The notes under the pieces: model-generated | The model's input: the letters and a program-made list of their open reading frames with translations, nothing else | Databases searched by the model: none | What the model was told of the DNA's origin: nothing | NCBI GenBank assembly: GCA_016281125.1 | Contig: JAEEIA010000026.1 | Coordinates: 1 to 60,533 of the forward strand | Source: Oscillospiraceae bacterium | GTDB taxonomy: Bacteria; Bacillota; Clostridia; Oscillospirales; Ruminococcaceae | Direction: 5' to 3' | DNA: 60,533 nt | Made by a program: the position numbers and the translations under genes | Shown: positions 26,262 through 34,612 of the stretch, piece by piece | Position numbering within the stretch: position 1 is the first letter of the stretch | How the letters are laid out: each line of letters opens with the position of its first letter

Positions 26262-26305
26262 AAAAAGATATCGCTGCGCGATAATCCATAATGGGACTCC
26301 GCCCG
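26262..26305. repeat. GGTATC-type repeat, partial copy upstream of the HD gene
   Basis: GATATCGCTGCGCGAT is followed by ATAATGGGACTCCGCCC, as in the other copies, and stops just before the -35 box of the HD-domain gene. Confidence 0.5.
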
Positions 26306-26334
26306 TTGCAAAAATGCATGAAATGTGGTATAAT
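26306..26334 (+). promoter_or_regulatory. SigA-type promoter of the HD-domain gene
   Basis: TTGCAA (26306-26311) and TATAAT (26329-26334) are separated by exactly 17 bp; the gene starts 35 bases after the -10 box. Confidence 0.75.
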
Positions 26335-26369
26335 AGACAGGAATAAATCTCACACAGGGAGGGATCATT

Positions 26370-26975
26370 TTGACCGATCAGGAGCTCGTACTGAAAAAAG
26401 AAGAATTTCTCAGTATTTACCGCGAAAACATCACCCGCAAGGGCGCGGATAAACTGCTGGAATACCTGCTCTCGGAGGAGAGCGACTTCTTCACGGCGCC
26501 CGCATCCACCCGCTATCACGGCGCCTATGCCGGCGGACTGCTTTCGCATTCGCTGAACGTCTATCACAATCTGACGGATTATCTTGCCCGCAGCCGGTGC
26601 AGCGAGGTCTTTCACATGCCGGAGTATTCCGGGGAGAGCATTGCGATCTGCGCGCTGCTGCACGACCTCTGCAAAATGAATTTCTATTCCGTCGATTTCC
26701 GCAATGCGAAAAATGAAAAGGGCGTCTGGGAAAAGGTGCCGTATTACAAAATCGACGACCGCCTGCCATACGGCCACGGTGAAAAATCCGTTTTCATGAT
26801 CCAGTTTTTCATGCATCTGCGCAAGGAGGAGGCCATGGCCATCCGCTGGCACATGGGCTTTTCCGGCCCGGAGGATCCCAACACGATCGGCCGCGCGCTG
26901 GAAATGTATCCGCTGGCGTTTGCGCTGCATGTTGCGGACATGGAAGCGTCCTATTTTCTGGAGGGCTCTGTCTGA
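26370..26975 (+). CDS. HD-domain hydrolase
   Basis: A 201-residue protein of the HD superfamily of metal-dependent phosphohydrolases. The metal ligands appear as His in LSHSLNVYHN, the HD pair in ALLHDLCKMNFY, His-Gly-Glu in LPYGHGEKS, and Asp in LHVADMEAS. Relatives cut nucleotides, cyclic dinucleotides or RNA ends; the substrate is not evident. The start is TTG, 8 bases after GGGAGGGA. It is followed 112 bases later by a GH13 glycosidase gene. Confidence 0.85.
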   Translation: MTDQELVLKKEEFLSIYRENITRKGADKLLEYLLSEESDFFTAPASTRYHGAYAGGLLSHSLNVYHNLTDYLARSRCSEVFHMPEYSGESIAICALLHDLCKMNFYSVDFRNAKNEKGVWEKVPYYKIDDRLPYGHGEKSVFMIQFFMHLRKEEAMAIRWHMGFSGPEDPNTIGRALEMYPLAFALHVADMEASYFLEGSV

Positions 26976-27004
26976 GCCCCCGCTTTTCGATCAGCAGACC
27001 GGAG

Positions 27005-27039
27005 CCGGACATGCCGCATGAATTTGCCCGCATGTCCGG
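27005..27039 (+). terminator. Hairpin after the HD-domain gene
   Basis: A 10-bp stem (27005-27014 with 27030-27039) with a 15-base loop and no clear T tract. It may be a weak terminator or a processing site between the HD and GH13 genes. Confidence 0.35.
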
Positions 27040-27087
27040 TTGCCTGCTAATATTTGAACCCCATGACTGATAAGGAGCGTGACTGAA

Positions 27088-28764
27088 ATGTCCTGGGAAC
27101 AGAATGCTTTGTTTTATCACATCTATCCGCTTGGACTGTGCGGCGCACCGTGGGAAAATCCCGGCGGTGAGCCCGTCAGCCGGATCGACCGGATCCATGC
27201 ATGGATCCCGCACCTGAAAAAACTGCATGTCAATGCAGTTTATTTCAGCCCGCTGTGGGAATCCGGCACGCACGGCTACGACACGCATGATTACACGAAG
27301 CTGGATCGCCGCCTCGGCACGAACGAAGACTTTGCGCGCCTCTGCGACGCACTCCATGCAAACGGCATCCGCGTTGTGATCGACGGCGTGTTCAATCATG
27401 TCGGACGCGGATTCTTCGCGTTTCAGGATGTGCTGAAAAACGGGCAGTCGTCGCCCTATTGCAGCTGGTTCTGCAATCTCTGGTTCGGCAACTCCAACCG
27501 CTTCGGCGATCCGTTTTCCTACGAATCCTGGCACGGCTGCGAGGAGCTCGTCAAGCTGAATCTGAAAAACAGCGACGTCGTCAATTATCTGGAATCTGCG
27601 ATCATCGGCTGGATGGATCAGTTCCATATTGACGGCATCCGCTTTGACGCCGCAGACTGCATTGACCATGATTTCTTCCGCCGCATCCGTCACACCGTCA
27701 AGAGCAAAAATCCGGAATGCTGGCTCATGGGCGAGCTGATTCACGGCAACTATGCGCAGTATGCGAACGGAGATATGCTCGATTCTTCGACGAATTACGA
27801 GTGCTGGAAGGGCATGTGGTCGTCGCATAACGACAAAAATTACTTTGAAATCAACTATTCGCTGAACCGGCAGCAGGATATTTACCGCGGCCTGCTTTTG
27901 TATAATTTTGCGGATAACCATGATGTTGCGCGTCTGGCAACACAGCTGCATGACAAGCGTCATCTGCCGCTGGTTTACGCGCTGCTGTACGCGATGCCGG
28001 GCATTCCGTCGGTGTATTACGGCTCGGAATTCGGCATTGAGGGCGCCAAGCAGCAGGGCTCGGACGCAAATCTCCGTCCGGCGCTGGACATTGCAGAGAT
28101 GCATCCGGAGCAGAATCCGCTGACGCAGTTCCTGTACCGTCTGGGCGCAGCCTACGAGCTGAAGCCCGCGCTGCATACGGGCAGCTTCCGGACGGTTGAG
28201 GTGCGCAATCAGCAGCTTGAAATCTGCCGCGGCGAGGGCGATGACGCGGTTTACTGCGTGCTGAACCTCTCCGATCAGCCGAGCGGGATGCCGCTGCCGG
28301 TCGGCGGCGACGGCTGGTGCGATCTGCTGACCGGGGAGCGCATTGAGGCGAACGGCGGCGTCAGCGTACCGGCATTTACCGCCATGTGGATTGCAAAGGC
28401 GACGCCGGAGGAACTGCACCGCCTGACCGCAGCAGACGAGCCGGTGGCCGTGCCTGCCGAAGCATCGCAGGAACCGGAACCGCAGCCCGCGGAGCCGGAA
28501 CAGCCCGCTGCGGAGAAAATCCCCGCTGCACCTGCGGAAATGACCGCTGCCGAGCTGGTCTGGAAGCTGTCGCTGCTGGATCGGTGCATGACGCGGGAGA
28601 AGCTCTCCGAAGCATTCGGACGGGAACCGGAGGACAAGCAGGAGGGCAGCAATGTCGTCTACGAGTATCAGTTTGACGGCGGTGTGACACTGCGGCTCTG
28701 GGGGGATCCCGTGCTGCGCGCCGCGCTCCAGTACAACGACCGCGCGTTTGAGATTTTGCTGTAA
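27088..28764 (+). CDS. GH13-family alpha-glucan hydrolase with a linked C-terminal domain
   Basis: A 558-residue cytoplasmic glycosidase of the alpha-amylase family with no signal peptide. Catalytic motifs are DGVFNHVG (99-106), GIRFDAAD with nucleophile Asp187, MGELIHG with acid/base Glu216, and FADNHD with Asp279. The shape is closest to maltodextrin-cleaving or neopullulanase-type enzymes. After the C-domain comes a Pro/Glu/Ala linker (about 448-484) and a further 74-residue domain (EMTAAELVWKLSLLDR...) that I do not recognise. The ATG at 27088 follows AAGGAG at normal spacing; a GTG nine bases upstream is too close to it. Its stop codon abuts a GGTATC repeat. Confidence 0.9.
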   Translation: MSWEQNALFYHIYPLGLCGAPWENPGGEPVSRIDRIHAWIPHLKKLHVNAVYFSPLWESGTHGYDTHDYTKLDRRLGTNEDFARLCDALHANGIRVVIDGVFNHVGRGFFAFQDVLKNGQSSPYCSWFCNLWFGNSNRFGDPFSYESWHGCEELVKLNLKNSDVVNYLESAIIGWMDQFHIDGIRFDAADCIDHDFFRRIRHTVKSKNPECWLMGELIHGNYAQYANGDMLDSSTNYECWKGMWSSHNDKNYFEINYSLNRQQDIYRGLLLYNFADNHDVARLATQLHDKRHLPLVYALLYAMPGIPSVYYGSEFGIEGAKQQGSDANLRPALDIAEMHPEQNPLTQFLYRLGAAYELKPALHTGSFRTVEVRNQQLEICRGEGDDAVYCVLNLSDQPSGMPLPVGGDGWCDLLTGERIEANGGVSVPAFTAMWIAKATPEELHRLTAADEPVAVPAEASQEPEPQPAEPEQPAAEKIPAAPAEMTAAELVWKLSLLDRCMTREKLSEAFGREPEDKQEGSNVVYEYQFDGGVTLRLWGDPVLRAALQYNDRAFEILL

Positions 28765-29057
28765 GGTATCTCCGATGGATTGAGAATGGGGCGCCGCTGA
28801 AAAAACGGCGCCCCAGACTGTCGATAAACTTGCGGAAAACAAAAATTAAAGTTTTTGGTCGAGCTTTTTTCAAAAAGCTCGCGGGTCGAGGGCAGCGCCC
28901 TCGTCGCCCGTCGCAACGGGCGAAACTCCCCTGCGTTCAAGAGCTCGGCGGGCTTGGGGGCCTCATGTTTGCCGCAGGCAAACTGCACAGTTTCGCTTTG
29001 CGAAACATGGGCGATTAGAGGCCCCCATTCTAAGATAGCATCCGCGAAGCGGATACC
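28765..29057. repeat. GGTATC-type repeat array, copy B
   Basis: It begins with GGTATCTCCGATGGATTGA directly after the GH13 stop codon and ends with GGATACC at 29057. Inside is a series of hairpins: a 9-bp stem at 28788-28814, GAGCTTTTTTC/GAAAAAGCTC near 28860, GGGGCCTC/GAGGCCCC arms at 28956-28964 and 29018-29026, and GTTTGCC/GGCAAAC and GTTTCGC/GCGAAAC stems. No gene is visible. Confidence 0.6.
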
Positions 29058-29073
29058 TTTTTCGACAAACTGA

Positions 29074-29105
29074 GGCGTCGGCTGAATGAACAGCCGACGC
29101 CCGTT
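29074..29105. terminator. Convergent terminator between GH13 and PASTA anti-sigma genes
   Basis: An 11-bp perfect stem (29074-29084 with 29091-29101) has a 6-base loop, CGTTTTC on the plus side and TCAGTTTG on the minus side. It serves the plus-strand GH13 transcript and the minus-strand sigma operon. Confidence 0.75.
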
Positions 29106-29140
29106 TTCATATCAAAAGCAGCGGAATATGATGCAGTTTC

Positions 29141-30667
29141 TTATTTCAGCAGACCGGCCTTGCGGAACGCTTCCTCCGAATCCAGCAGCTCGGGATTCGT
29201 CCGTCCCGGCAATTCCTGGAAGCCCGAACCGTGGATATAATAAAATGTGGCAATCTGCGCCTTTTCGCCGGTTTCCGCATTATACAGCATGATGCCTGCA
29301 TCGCCATTGTTCTCAGAGGAGAACAGCACCTTTGCCGTACCGATCTCCGGCAGATCCTCGCCCGCTTCAAAGACCTTTGTGGTTGTGATCGGCGTCGGAT
29401 CCTCGCCAAGATCAAACAGGCTGTACACCGTGAAGTAGAACTTACCGTTTGCATTCGCCGGAACCGCAATCGGAATTTCAACCTCTTTCAGCGCCGCGGA
29501 ATCCGCTGTACCGGAAGAAACCTCCACCACAACGGTTGCGCCCTCGGGAACCTCAACACCCGGCTCAACATTCTGCGAAAGAACCACACCCGCCGGTTCC
29601 TCCGAAGCAACCTCCTGCTTTTCCAGATTGATTTTCACCCCGTTCGCCATCGAACGCGCCAGCTCCCAGTCCAGGCCGACAAAATCCGGAGCCGGAATTG
29701 CTCCGCCGTCGTTCGCTCCCGGTCTTGCACCGAGCGAAACATACACCTGAACATAAGTGCCGGGCGTGACCGTTGCAGGGCCTTCCGGTACAGTTGAAAC
29801 GACACATCCCTCCGGGACTTCGCCGTCAAAGCAGGTGCGCTTGTCAACATAAAGATTCTGGCCAAGCAGTTCTTGCTTTGCAAGTTCATACTGCCAGCCG
29901 GTTACATCCTGCAGAGGCACGCCCGGAACCTCAACCGTCTGATAAGTGACCGGCACGCTGATGACAACCGGCTCTGCCGGATCCGAACCGATATAGAAAT
30001 CCATGGTCAGCATCAGATCGCCGGCGTTGTTTTCCAGTCCATCCGCAGAAATCATCGGCGCGGTAACCAGAATCGGCAGCGGGGCGTTCTGTTCGTCAAC
30101 CGGGATCATCTCCATTGTGAGCATATCAAGTGAACGCTCCGAAGCGCTCTCCGCTTCATCCGTGCTCTCTTCGGCCTGCACTGCGCTCATTACCTGTTCA
30201 TACAGCACGGCATCGCCTTTTTTGATGCTGTAATCGCCGTACCGGATCTCTGTCGATCCCTCCAATTCCGGATAAAACAGATTGGCACTGATGTTCAGTG
30301 TACCGAAAGAAACTGTACCTTCCCCGTTCGGTGAAACCTGAAACTCAGCCTGTTCGATTTCCAGACGGTAGCCGCTCTCCGCACCGGAACTGATGCTGGT
30401 ACCCGGCATCCGGATCAGATTCGTTTTCGGCAGGATAATCACACCTGCGACAATGACCGCTGCGGCCGCCGCGATTCCGGGCAGCGCGCGGACAAACGGA
30501 TTTCTGATATATTCATTTTTCTTTTGCTTCATGACAATATGCTCCTTTGCAGTGACTGATTGATCTGCACCGCCCTCACCGAAGCGCTTCGCGTCCGGCA
30601 GCGCATGTGCTGCGATCAGCTCCTCGGAAACCTTTCCGATTTCCTCCAGCAGATCCTTTTCATTCAT
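29141..30667 (-). CDS. Membrane protein with two PASTA domains, probable anti-sigma factor
   Basis: A 508-residue protein. A short cytoplasmic region (1 to about 57) is followed by one transmembrane helix (about 58-80) and a long external part. Residues about 250-320 and 325-395 are two PASTA-like repeats (VPGVPLQDVTGWQYELAKQELL and PAPDFVGLDWELARSMAN, each with a later EVPEGxxV-type strand). PASTA domains normally bind cell-wall fragments on Ser/Thr kinases or penicillin-binding proteins. The ATG overlaps the upstream sigma factor gene's stop codon as ATGA, so the pair is coupled. The role as cell-wall-sensing anti-sigma factor is inferred. Confidence 0.75.
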   Translation of the reverse strand: MNEKDLLEEIGKVSEELIAAHALPDAKRFGEGGADQSVTAKEHIVMKQKKNEYIRNPFVRALPGIAAAAAVIVAGVIILPKTNLIRMPGTSISSGAESGYRLEIEQAEFQVSPNGEGTVSFGTLNISANLFYPELEGSTEIRYGDYSIKKGDAVLYEQVMSAVQAEESTDEAESASERSLDMLTMEMIPVDEQNAPLPILVTAPMISADGLENNAGDLMLTMDFYIGSDPAEPVVISVPVTYQTVEVPGVPLQDVTGWQYELAKQELLGQNLYVDKRTCFDGEVPEGCVVSTVPEGPATVTPGTYVQVYVSLGARPGANDGGAIPAPDFVGLDWELARSMANGVKINLEKQEVASEEPAGVVLSQNVEPGVEVPEGATVVVEVSSGTADSAALKEVEIPIAVPANANGKFYFTVYSLFDLGEDPTPITTTKVFEAGEDLPEIGTAKVLFSSENNGDAGIMLYNAETGEKAQIATFYYIHGSGFQELPGRTNPELLDSEEAFRKAGLLK

Positions 30668-31221
30668 AACAGCCCCTCCTTCTCCAGATAATCGTGCAGT
30701 TTTTCGCGCGTTCTGCGCAGAATACTTTTCACTGTACTTTCGCTCATACCCAGCTCGTCTGCGATCTCCGCGACGGGGATCATGGAAAAATAACGCCGCA
30801 TAAAAACGGTGCAGTGTTTGGGAGGAAGCCCCTTGAGGAACACTTCCAGTGCGTCATGCAGTGCCATGCGGTCAACGACCTGTTCGGTGCTCTCCGGTGC
30901 GGAGATGCATTCGGAAAGCTCGTCGAGCACCAGCGGAACCTGTCCGCCGCCGCGCCGGAGCGCGTGGTCTGCTGCATAGCGATTCAGTGCAAGATTGCGC
31001 GTGACCGCCGCGATAAATGCGGAAAAGTGCCGCGGCTTCTGCGGGGGGATTGCGTTCCATGTATGCAGGAGCGCGTCATTGACACATTCCTCCGCATCCC
31101 GGCTGTCTGACAGGATATGCATTGCGACCGATCTGCACAAGCCGCCGTACGCACGGCTCGCCTCCTCGACTGCCCGCTCACTGCGGGCTTCAAACAATCC
31201 GATCAGCTTTTCATCATTCAC
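30664..31221 (-). CDS. ECF-type RNA polymerase sigma factor
   Basis: A sigma-70-family factor of about 185 residues. Region 2 is at about 20-85 (AYGGLCRSVAMHILSDSRDAEECVNDALLHTW) and region 4 at about 115-170 (FLKGLPPKHCTVFMRRYFSMIPVAEIADELGMSESTVKSILRRTREKL). The GTG at 31221 is chosen because AAAGGCGGTGA lies at normal spacing before it; an ATG 18 bases upstream has its purine run too close. The downstream gene, overlapping by four bases, encodes the PASTA-domain membrane protein and is the probable anti-sigma factor. The upstream sequence has no clear SigA promoter. Confidence 0.85.
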   Translation of the reverse strand: MNDEKLIGLFEARSERAVEEASRAYGGLCRSVAMHILSDSRDAEECVNDALLHTWNAIPPQKPRHFSAFIAAVTRNLALNRYAADHALRRGGGQVPLVLDELSECISAPESTEQVVDRMALHDALEVFLKGLPPKHCTVFMRRYFSMIPVAEIADELGMSESTVKSILRRTREKLHDYLEKEGLL

Positions 31222-31322
31222 GGTGTCACCGCCTTTCATGTTCCTCTGCCTATTAAGACAGCGTTTCTTCCGATCAGGTTGCAAAGAATTTTGATTGTCA
31301 TGAAAAAATTTTTTGAAACAAA

Positions 31323-31382
31323 GTACCTCCGGCGGATTTATAATGGGGCTCCGCCCTCAAATTCCAATCCGTCGGAGATACC
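31323..31382. repeat. GGTATC-type repeat, copy C
   Basis: GTACCTCCGGCGGA at one end and CGGAGATACC at the other flank an ATAATGGGGCTCCGCCC block. It lies between the ECF sigma gene and the glucokinase terminator. Confidence 0.5.
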
Positions 31383-31399
31383 TCTTTATCAACAAGCTG

Positions 31400-31428
31400 A
31401 GGCGCTGACGAAACCGTCAGCGCCTTTT
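31400..31428. terminator. Hairpin at the end of the glucokinase transcript
   Basis: AGGCGCTGACG (31400-31410) pairs perfectly with 31415-31425 around a 4-base loop. T's follow on the plus side and CAGCTTGTTG on the minus side; it lies 20 bases past the glk stop codon. Confidence 0.65.
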
Positions 31429-31446
31429 GCTGTCATGATATTTTGC

Positions 31447-32400
31447 TCAGATTGCCTTACCGAGGAACGCCGCACCGATGATGCCTGCATCATTGCCGAG
31501 CTTGGCAATGACGATCTCCGCATTCTTGTCGGAATTTCTGGTATAGACCTCTTTTGCGACCAGCTCCTTGACCGGCAGCAGCAGCGCGTCGCCCTCGTTG
31601 CAGACGCCGCCGCCGATGCACAGCACATCCGGCTGGAAAATATTGATCGTATTCGTGATGCCTGCTGCCAGCGCACGGATGTAGAAATCCACAACGTCCT
31701 TTGCAGCCTTGTCGCCGCGGCGCATGCAGTCAAATGCGGTGCGCGCAGAAACCTTGCCCTGCTCCGCTGCCATTTTTGCCATTTCGCTCTCCGGGTGTGC
31801 CGCAATCGCCTCATTCGTCATGCGGATCAGACCGGTCGCGGAAGAATACACCTCAAAGCAGCCCTTTCTGCCGCAGGTACACTGCGGGCCGTCCAGATTC
31901 AGCACGGTATGCCCGATCTCTGCACCCGCAAAATTGGAACCGGCATAGATTTTGCCGTCAATGACGATGCCGCCGCCGACGCCCGTGCCGAGCGTAATGC
32001 AGATTGCATTCGTCGCACCCTTTGCCGCGCCCGCGACATATTCGCCGTATGCTGCCGCATTTGCGTCGTTTTCGACGAATGCCGGCAGACCGGTCGCCTC
32101 AGAAATCCACTTGACCATCGGGACATTGTGGAAATCCAGGTTGTTGGAATACTCGATGATGCCGGTCGCGGAATTTGCAATGCCCGGCGTGCCGATGCCG
32201 ATCCACTCGATCTGATCCGTCGTCAGACCGCCTTCCTTGATCGCATCCAGCGCACATGCCGCCATATCCGCCGCGATCTCCTCAGCGGGGCGCGGGCGGT
32301 TGGTCTTGCGGGACACCTTGTTCAGGATTCTGTAATTCTCGTCCACAAGGCCGGCGACAATATTCGTGCCGCCAAGGTCAATGCCGATGTAATATTTCAT
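31447..32400 (-). CDS. glk: ROK-family glucokinase
   Basis: Phosphorylates glucose with ATP. The 317-residue protein has the ROK ATP-binding motif IGIDLGGTNIVAG, the substrate-binding ENDANAAAYGEY, the GTGVGGGIVIDG loop, GAEIGH, and the zinc motif CTCGRKGCFEVYSS. The ATG at 32400 follows ACGGAGGAA. ROK proteins can also act on N-acetyl sugars, so glucose is the likely but not proven substrate. It is last in a minus-strand series with manA and an unknown gene, 163 bases after the latter. Confidence 0.92.
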   Translation of the reverse strand: MKYYIGIDLGGTNIVAGLVDENYRILNKVSRKTNRPRPAEEIAADMAACALDAIKEGGLTTDQIEWIGIGTPGIANSATGIIEYSNNLDFHNVPMVKWISEATGLPAFVENDANAAAYGEYVAGAAKGATNAICITLGTGVGGGIVIDGKIYAGSNFAGAEIGHTVLNLDGPQCTCGRKGCFEVYSSATGLIRMTNEAIAAHPESEMAKMAAEQGKVSARTAFDCMRRGDKAAKDVVDFYIRALAAGITNTINIFQPDVLCIGGGVCNEGDALLLPVKELVAKEVYTRNSDKNAEIVIAKLGNDAGIIGAAFLGKAI

Positions 32401-32563
32401 TTGGTTCCTCCGTTTTTTTGCACTTCTTGCGTGCAGTATTTCAATGCGGTATCGCTGTGCGATCAGTCCTGCCGGAGCGATCATTGCCCTCCGGACGCCC
32501 GCAATGACAAACATATTTCATTCACCGGGACAGCAAACCTGTGTCCCGTCAGCCGGTCGGCGG

Positions 32564-33442
32564 TCAGTCGCATTCCGTGCCGCAAAGCGCGAAAAACGCC
32601 TTGTCGAACAGCTCTTTGCCGCCGTTGGCCTTGACCACACGAACTGCGGTTTTTTCATCGTATGCATCATCCCCGATGACAACCGGGAGCTTCTTTCCGA
32701 AGTGCTGCTCCGTGAAGCGCTCCCTGTGCAGCTCTGTCACGGCCAGTACGGCAAGGTCATAAACGCGCTGAATCAGCTCGTCTTCATCGTCGAGCGCCGA
32801 CAGCTCATAGCCCTGCGATTCGTACCAGTCTGCGAGCGGTTCCTGATCCAGCAGGCGGAAACTGCTGTCCGTCCAGAGCGCAGTCTTCCAGCGCGCATCC
32901 GCTTGCCCGTTCGCGCAGTTTTCCGCATCGGTCTGCGCAGTGTTGTAGCCGAGCCGCAGCTCGCCCGTCACAGCTTCCGCGCCTTCGTCCGTATGTGTAA
33001 GACGGTACCCGATTTCCAGCATACAGACATCTGCCGCCGGAATATCCGTCAGCGTGTCCTTGAGCCACGCTTTCAGCTCTGTCACGAATGCACGGTCACC
33101 GGCATCATAGGCCTCCGGTTCATATTCCGCAGCCGCCTCGTCGAGCGCATTCCCGCCGGATTCCGCCCCGAACAGGCTGCCCATGCCGCCGAGCATATTG
33201 CCGATGCCCGCCATGCCGCCAAGGCTTTCGAGCATCCCGTCAAGGTCATCCGGCATGATACCGCCCTGCGCTGCAATGCCGTCCAGCTTTCCGAGCATAT
33301 CCGCAAAGCCGGGCGCCTGCATCATCTGGTTCTGCGCCGCCGCGATCTGCTCCTGCGCCTCCGGGTCATTCATGGCCTCCTGAACGGCATCCAGATCCAC
33401 GCCGAAATTTTTCAGAAGGCCGCCGATACCTGATAAATCCAT
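32564..33442 (-). CDS. Conserved-looking protein of unknown function next to manA
   Basis: A 292-residue protein with no signal peptide or clear membrane helix. Residues about 1-95 are rich in Gly, Met, Ala and Gln with amphipathic helices (GFADMLGKLDGIAAQGGIMPDDLDGMLESLGGMAG). The C-terminal ~190 residues look like a compact alpha/beta domain with several acidic segments and a late VRVVKANGGKELFDKAFFALCGTE. AAGGAG precedes the ATG. It begins nine bases after the manA stop codon, so the two are co-transcribed. I do not recognise it. Confidence 0.7.
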   Translation of the reverse strand: MDLSGIGGLLKNFGVDLDAVQEAMNDPEAQEQIAAAQNQMMQAPGFADMLGKLDGIAAQGGIMPDDLDGMLESLGGMAGIGNMLGGMGSLFGAESGGNALDEAAAEYEPEAYDAGDRAFVTELKAWLKDTLTDIPAADVCMLEIGYRLTHTDEGAEAVTGELRLGYNTAQTDAENCANGQADARWKTALWTDSSFRLLDQEPLADWYESQGYELSALDDEDELIQRVYDLAVLAVTELHRERFTEQHFGKKLPVVIGDDAYDEKTAVRVVKANGGKELFDKAFFALCGTECD

Positions 33443-33451
33443 ATAAACTCC

Positions 33452-34432
33452 TTATTTGCGCGGCAATGTCTGCGTGCAGAGGAAGGTGCAGTGCTTTCCG
33501 CGCACGGAATATGCACCGAAGTTTGCAGGCAGGAAGATCGAATCGCCCTTCCTGACCGGCATCGCCACACCGTCGTCATAGACCAGTGCAGCCTCGCCCT
33601 CCGTACAGAGCAGATGCGTATACGACTGCCCGCCGTTGGCCGGGAACGCCGCGCCCTCTGTAATATGCAGCTCTGTGACCGTGAAATACGGACAGTCCGT
33701 GATCAGCGCCACGCTGTACCCCTGATAATCCATCATCGGGCGGTTTCTGCGCGGCGGCGCCGGCCATGTCTTTGTCACGTCCACTGCCTTGTCAATATGC
33801 AGCTCCCGCGGCTGACCGTTATCCCCGACGCGGTCGTAATCGAACACGCGGTAGGTCAGATTGGAGCTCTGCTGAATCTCCGCGACCAGAATACCCGCAC
33901 CGATCGCATGAAGCGTACCTGCCTCAATAAAGAAGACGTCGCCCTTTTTGACGGGGACGAGCTGCATGTAATCCAGCAGCGTCCCCTGCTGAATCGCACT
34001 GCGGAATTCGTCCCTGGTCATCTCTCTGTTAAGGCCGTAGGCAAGTGCGGCGCCTTCCTCGCAGTCCACGATATACCAGCATTCGGTCTTGCCGTTTTCG
34101 CCGTTCTCGTGTGCCCTTGCATAGCGGTCGTCCGGATGCACCTGCACGCTGAGATCCTGACTTGCATCAATCAGCTTGATCAGCACCGGAAATGCCGAGA
34201 GCACTGCCGCACCCTCGCCGACGCGGGCCGCCCAGTCCTGCTCCAGATAGGACCGCAGCGTCTGACCCTTGTACACACTGTTCATGATAACGGATTCGCC
34301 TGCCGGGTGACAGGAAAGCTCCCAGCTCTCGGCAATGCGTTCGAGATCGGACGGCTTGCCGTATTCATCGCGCAGCCGTGTTCCGCCCCAGATATAATCC
34401 TGAAACGCAGGCAAAAGTTTCAAAGGTTCCAT
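33452..34432 (-). CDS. manA: Mannose-6-phosphate isomerase, class I
   Basis: Interconverts mannose-6-phosphate and fructose-6-phosphate. The 326-residue cupin-type enzyme has the zinc ligands in VQVHPDDRYARAHENG and ECWYIVD, and the catalytic loop FFIEAGTLHAIGAG. It opens LKLLPAFQDYIWGGTRLRD, the usual firmicute start. The ATG at 34432 follows GAAAGGGGATC; the frame upstream runs into non-coding sequence. It is followed by an unknown gene and glk, suggesting a hexose-6-phosphate entry module. Confidence 0.94.
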   Translation of the reverse strand: MEPLKLLPAFQDYIWGGTRLRDEYGKPSDLERIAESWELSCHPAGESVIMNSVYKGQTLRSYLEQDWAARVGEGAAVLSAFPVLIKLIDASQDLSVQVHPDDRYARAHENGENGKTECWYIVDCEEGAALAYGLNREMTRDEFRSAIQQGTLLDYMQLVPVKKGDVFFIEAGTLHAIGAGILVAEIQQSSNLTYRVFDYDRVGDNGQPRELHIDKAVDVTKTWPAPPRRNRPMMDYQGYSVALITDCPYFTVTELHITEGAAFPANGGQSYTHLLCTEGEAALVYDDGVAMPVRKGDSIFLPANFGAYSVRGKHCTFLCTQTLPRK

Positions 34433-34612
34433 AGCATGATCCCCTTTCATAGCATTTCGGAATGCGTGATGCGGATTGCTCCGCGGACTGACAGCGCGGA
34501 TAAACCGGCTGTGTGCAAACTTCAGGAATGATATTGCGCGGGTTTCAAAGGGATGGAAATTGCTGTAATGCATGCTGTATCCGGTGGTGTGCGACGGGTT
34601 TTGCAGTACAGC

